Of a stretch of 64,000 bases of DNA, positions 61,413 through 64,000 are shown piece by piece. Under the pieces are notes generated by a model that did no database searches, was not told the DNA's origin, and saw only the letters and a program-made list of their open reading frames with translations. The stretch covers positions 32,426,387 through 32,490,386 of the forward strand of contig CM019218.1 of NCBI GenBank assembly GCA_009741485.1. The letters are read 5' to 3'. This DNA is from Malurus cyaneus samueli (Eukaryota; Chordata; Aves; Passeriformes; Maluridae). Both the position numbers and the translations under genes were made by a program. Position 1 is the first letter of the stretch; each line of letters opens with the position of its first letter.

Positions 61413-64000
61413 ATCAGAAGAGACTGAAGAAACAATAGTATATAAACACATCAAGGACTGGAAAATATCGATATACTAGCAGTGTTTCCTAACTGTTAAG
61501 ACCCTCTTTTTCAGTTGCTTAAACATTTTTAAATTATACAATTAGCAGTTGAAATGAACAATTAACAATTTAAGAATATCTTCTCTCCCCCATGTAAATA
61601 TTTTCACGAACTTTCACCATAGGAACTTTCAATCCTGTGCTTTGGAGCAAAAATATGATTTCCAGCTAAGGTCTTGGTATTTTTGTCAGCTGGATGAAAA
61701 TCCATACACTATGCTGTAAATTATTTAAATTTAAATAACTAAAATTTAACAACACTGACCATCACTGTCCCATCTTCCGCTGCCCTGGCCTTCAACACTG
61801 AGTCTCTCACTGAGTCTAAAACCAACACTGAGATGAAGCCTGTTTTATTCCTAAACTGCCTGGGTTCCCATGCAGTGTCTAGGTAAAGGTTGTCTAACTC
61901 AATTGCAAATATCACAAGATTTAAAAAAGATTTGGTTATTGATCTTGTGCCTCATGAGAGAATCTTTGGGCTCTAAAACAAATTACTCAATTAAAAAACC
62001 CACAAAACTTCCTGGATTGCTATGCAGGTAACTAGGTAGTTCCAAAGACTATTATTAAGGCTGTAAAGGCCAGTGCTCAAATGACAGTGAAATGCTAGAA
62101 GAAAGGTTATCTTCATGACTCTGCATTCCCTCCTATTTTTTCTAAATTGTGATAGAGTCTTTCTAACTCGATGATTGCACTCTGAGTTTTCCACAATACT
62201 TGGGTCTCGTTGTGGTACAAAAGAGAGGCTGAGAAATGTGAAACAACTGAAGCAAGAAATGGCCCAGTGCAAGGCGGCTGAGAGCTCTGCTGCCCTGGAG
62301 AGCTGCATCCCGTTTCTGCCTGTGGCATCATTTACCTAAGGTGCCTTAAACCAAACTTCCTTGCTTGTAATTTTACTGAATGAGACTTGGGTCCTGGTTT
62401 GCAGGAAGGCTGAGCACCTCAGCCACAAATTAAGTCATACCTAAACCAGAGGAATTGTGTCCTGTGCTTCTCACCAAGGTTCCTCAAAGTCAGTAGATAC
62501 AGTTTTACCTTGATCGGTCTGTAAATCAGTTACAAATATATAAAACATGGATAATACAGTGCAAAAAAAAAACAAAACAAAAATCCTAATATTTGTGAAG
62601 CAGTTGGGCTCAGTTGTGATGATAACACAGACACAGTCAGCAGGAAATTAATTTTTATGAGCAGAATGTGAATAGTGCACGGTATGCAAGACCTGCGGGT
62701 GAATGTAGAAGTACGATGAGAAAGCAGTCACAGTTAATAGTTGTCTAGAAGCTTGAGAAGCTGTAACTTCTATGCACTGACTGAGGGAAGGACCCTGTGG
62801 AAAAAAAACCTTTATGAGCATTCAAAGTTTGTATTCCAAAGTAGCCTCATATCTGGATTTTGGCTGCTGAAGCAACTGTAATTCAGACATCTATTTAAAG
62901 CTTTAAAATGCATGCTTTAAGTTGCAAACTTTAAACTTTCATGGTCATATAATGTGGAGTTATTTTAAGTTGTTCCATGTGTAAGATGAACTGTATTTAT
63001 GTATTTATGAACTTTATAAAACAGTCTTGGTGAAGACTGACTCTGTCTACTCCAGCTGTCTTCTTCCCATCCTAACTTTCTTTTTAAAATATAGTCAGAT
63101 TTTTAATGTCAGTACTTGGTTTGGGTTTTTTTTTCTTTTATATATGTATGCCTGTGTGTTGTCCAGCAGATTGAGTATACTGTTATTTCCACAACCTAAG
63201 GGCTTTACACCCTTTGAAACATTTACAGCAGATGGCTGTGGGTAAAATGCTGTTACACTGAAGCAGTGGTTCTATGGGCCATCAATATATTACTTCATGC
63301 TGATGTAAATGGCTGCAGAAGATACAAGGCTGCAGGGGATCAAGTTCCATATTCTAGAACAAAACATGTAATTTTGCTGAATGTGATTTACAGGCAGAGT
63401 TTGTTTATGCTTCCCCTGCCAACAGTGCTCTTCTGGATTCTCCATCAAACACTTGGAGGGTTTCTAAAATATTGGACTTGCTGTAACAGGAGACGGGCTC
63501 CTTTTTTCATTTTGGAACAGGTAACAAGCTAGCTTCTTGCACAGATCCATTATCCATTTCACTGCCTGTCTATAAATTTTGTTTAAGTACTTAGAAGGGG
63601 GGACAAATTTTAGCTTGTGCTTGGAATATCCTCAGAAGTTTGTTGTCTGGAAAGAGAGGAGCAGCCCTTGTTTTACGTTATGCATAATTGTCTTTGGCTC
63701 AGGGATGGAGATAGGCTTGCACAGTGTGGAACTATCTCCTTGCCTTGACTCCTCTGAACAAATCACTGCTCTGCCTCTGTTTCCCACTTAAAAAGTTAGA
63801 GTTATATTGCTTGGATCACCCTCCTTAAAAGAACTTTTGTTTGCATTAGAGGTGGTGATGTAAAGCAGTTCATATTATTAATCAGTTTTAGTTCCTTGAA
63901 TGCATTAGACTGGTGCTAAAAAATAAGCCCTAAAAGAAACTTAAAAAGTACAAGAACAATCTAAAGAGAGTGTAACATTAACTGGGGTCCACCCAGATTC
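61413..64000. other. Non-coding unique sequence, no gene seen
   Basis: Contains an 18-bp A/T palindrome TTATTTAAATTTAAATAA (61721-61738), a local repetition of CAACACTGAG and CACTGAGTCT at 61793-61832, and an A-rich run at 62563-62581. Frames at 61991-62308 (minus) and 63266-63532 (plus) have no recognised similarity. A segment at 63426-63520 is bounded by splice-like AG and GT signals, but its translation is not recognisable. Confidence 0.55.

Noticed and set aside
63426..63520. Segment between CTGCCAACAG and CAG/GTAACA as an internal exon
   Set aside because: AG and GT signals this good are common by chance and the translation matches nothing known.
1..64000. CRISPR array, operon, prophage or other microbial system
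   Set aside because: No regularly spaced repeats, no tightly packed genes, and the CR1 elements show the sequence is from a bird nuclear genome.

Overview
This window reads as non-coding DNA from a bird nuclear genome. The evidence is a set of degraded CR1 LINE fragments with the bird-type 3' end (the ATTCTATGATTCTGTGAT-like terminal repeat next to a TTGGAAGGGACC-like stretch), scattered short simple repeats, AT-rich composition by eye, and no L1 or Alu-type repeats. No species can be named. There is no sign of bacterial gene organisation: no operons, no ribosome binding sites and no long open frames.

I could not support any protein-coding gene, tRNA, rRNA or known small RNA. The longest ATG-started frames are about 120-154 codons. 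A handful that long is what chance would give in 64 kb of AT-rich DNA read in six frames. The one frame with recognisable protein similarity (minus strand, 43017-43454) is a decayed CR1 reverse transcriptase piece. The window is therefore either a gene desert or the inside of a large intron.

Layout. 1-7.8 kb: unique sequence with a 32-A tract, a T25/A-rich tract, an AT repeat, a possible old tRNA-derived SINE head (4.36 kb) and a short palindrome in AT-rich sequence (6.2 kb). 7.8-8.2 kb: CR1 fragment. 8.2-22.3 kb: unique sequence with a poly(A) tract interrupted by an N (12.5 kb), a possible LTR-like end (14.5 kb), two MIR-like SINE remnants (15.1 and 21.5 kb), a bulged hairpin (19.8 kb) and a forkhead-type inverted repeat (22.2 kb). 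22.3-22.8 kb: CR1 with reverse transcriptase motifs. 22.8-43.1 kb: unique sequence with several simple repeats, an older LINE relic (34.5 kb), an A/C-only tract (39.0 kb) and a 76-bp duplication around an N (41.9 kb). 43.1-43.4 kb: internally deleted CR1. 43.4-64 kb: unique sequence with a faint reverse-transcriptase-like motif (45.4 kb), a short CR1 tail (49.9 kb), a MAF/AP-1-type palindrome (54.7 kb) and another CR1 tail (61.3 kb).

Two points deserve attention. First, all six recognisable CR1 pieces lie on the minus strand, which hints, but does not prove, that the window sits in an intron of a plus-strand gene. Second, the N at 41988 joins two near-identical 76-bp copies and looks like an unmerged contig overlap rather than a real duplication. 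I found no undescribed biological system, and I would not present any of the structures below as one without comparative data.
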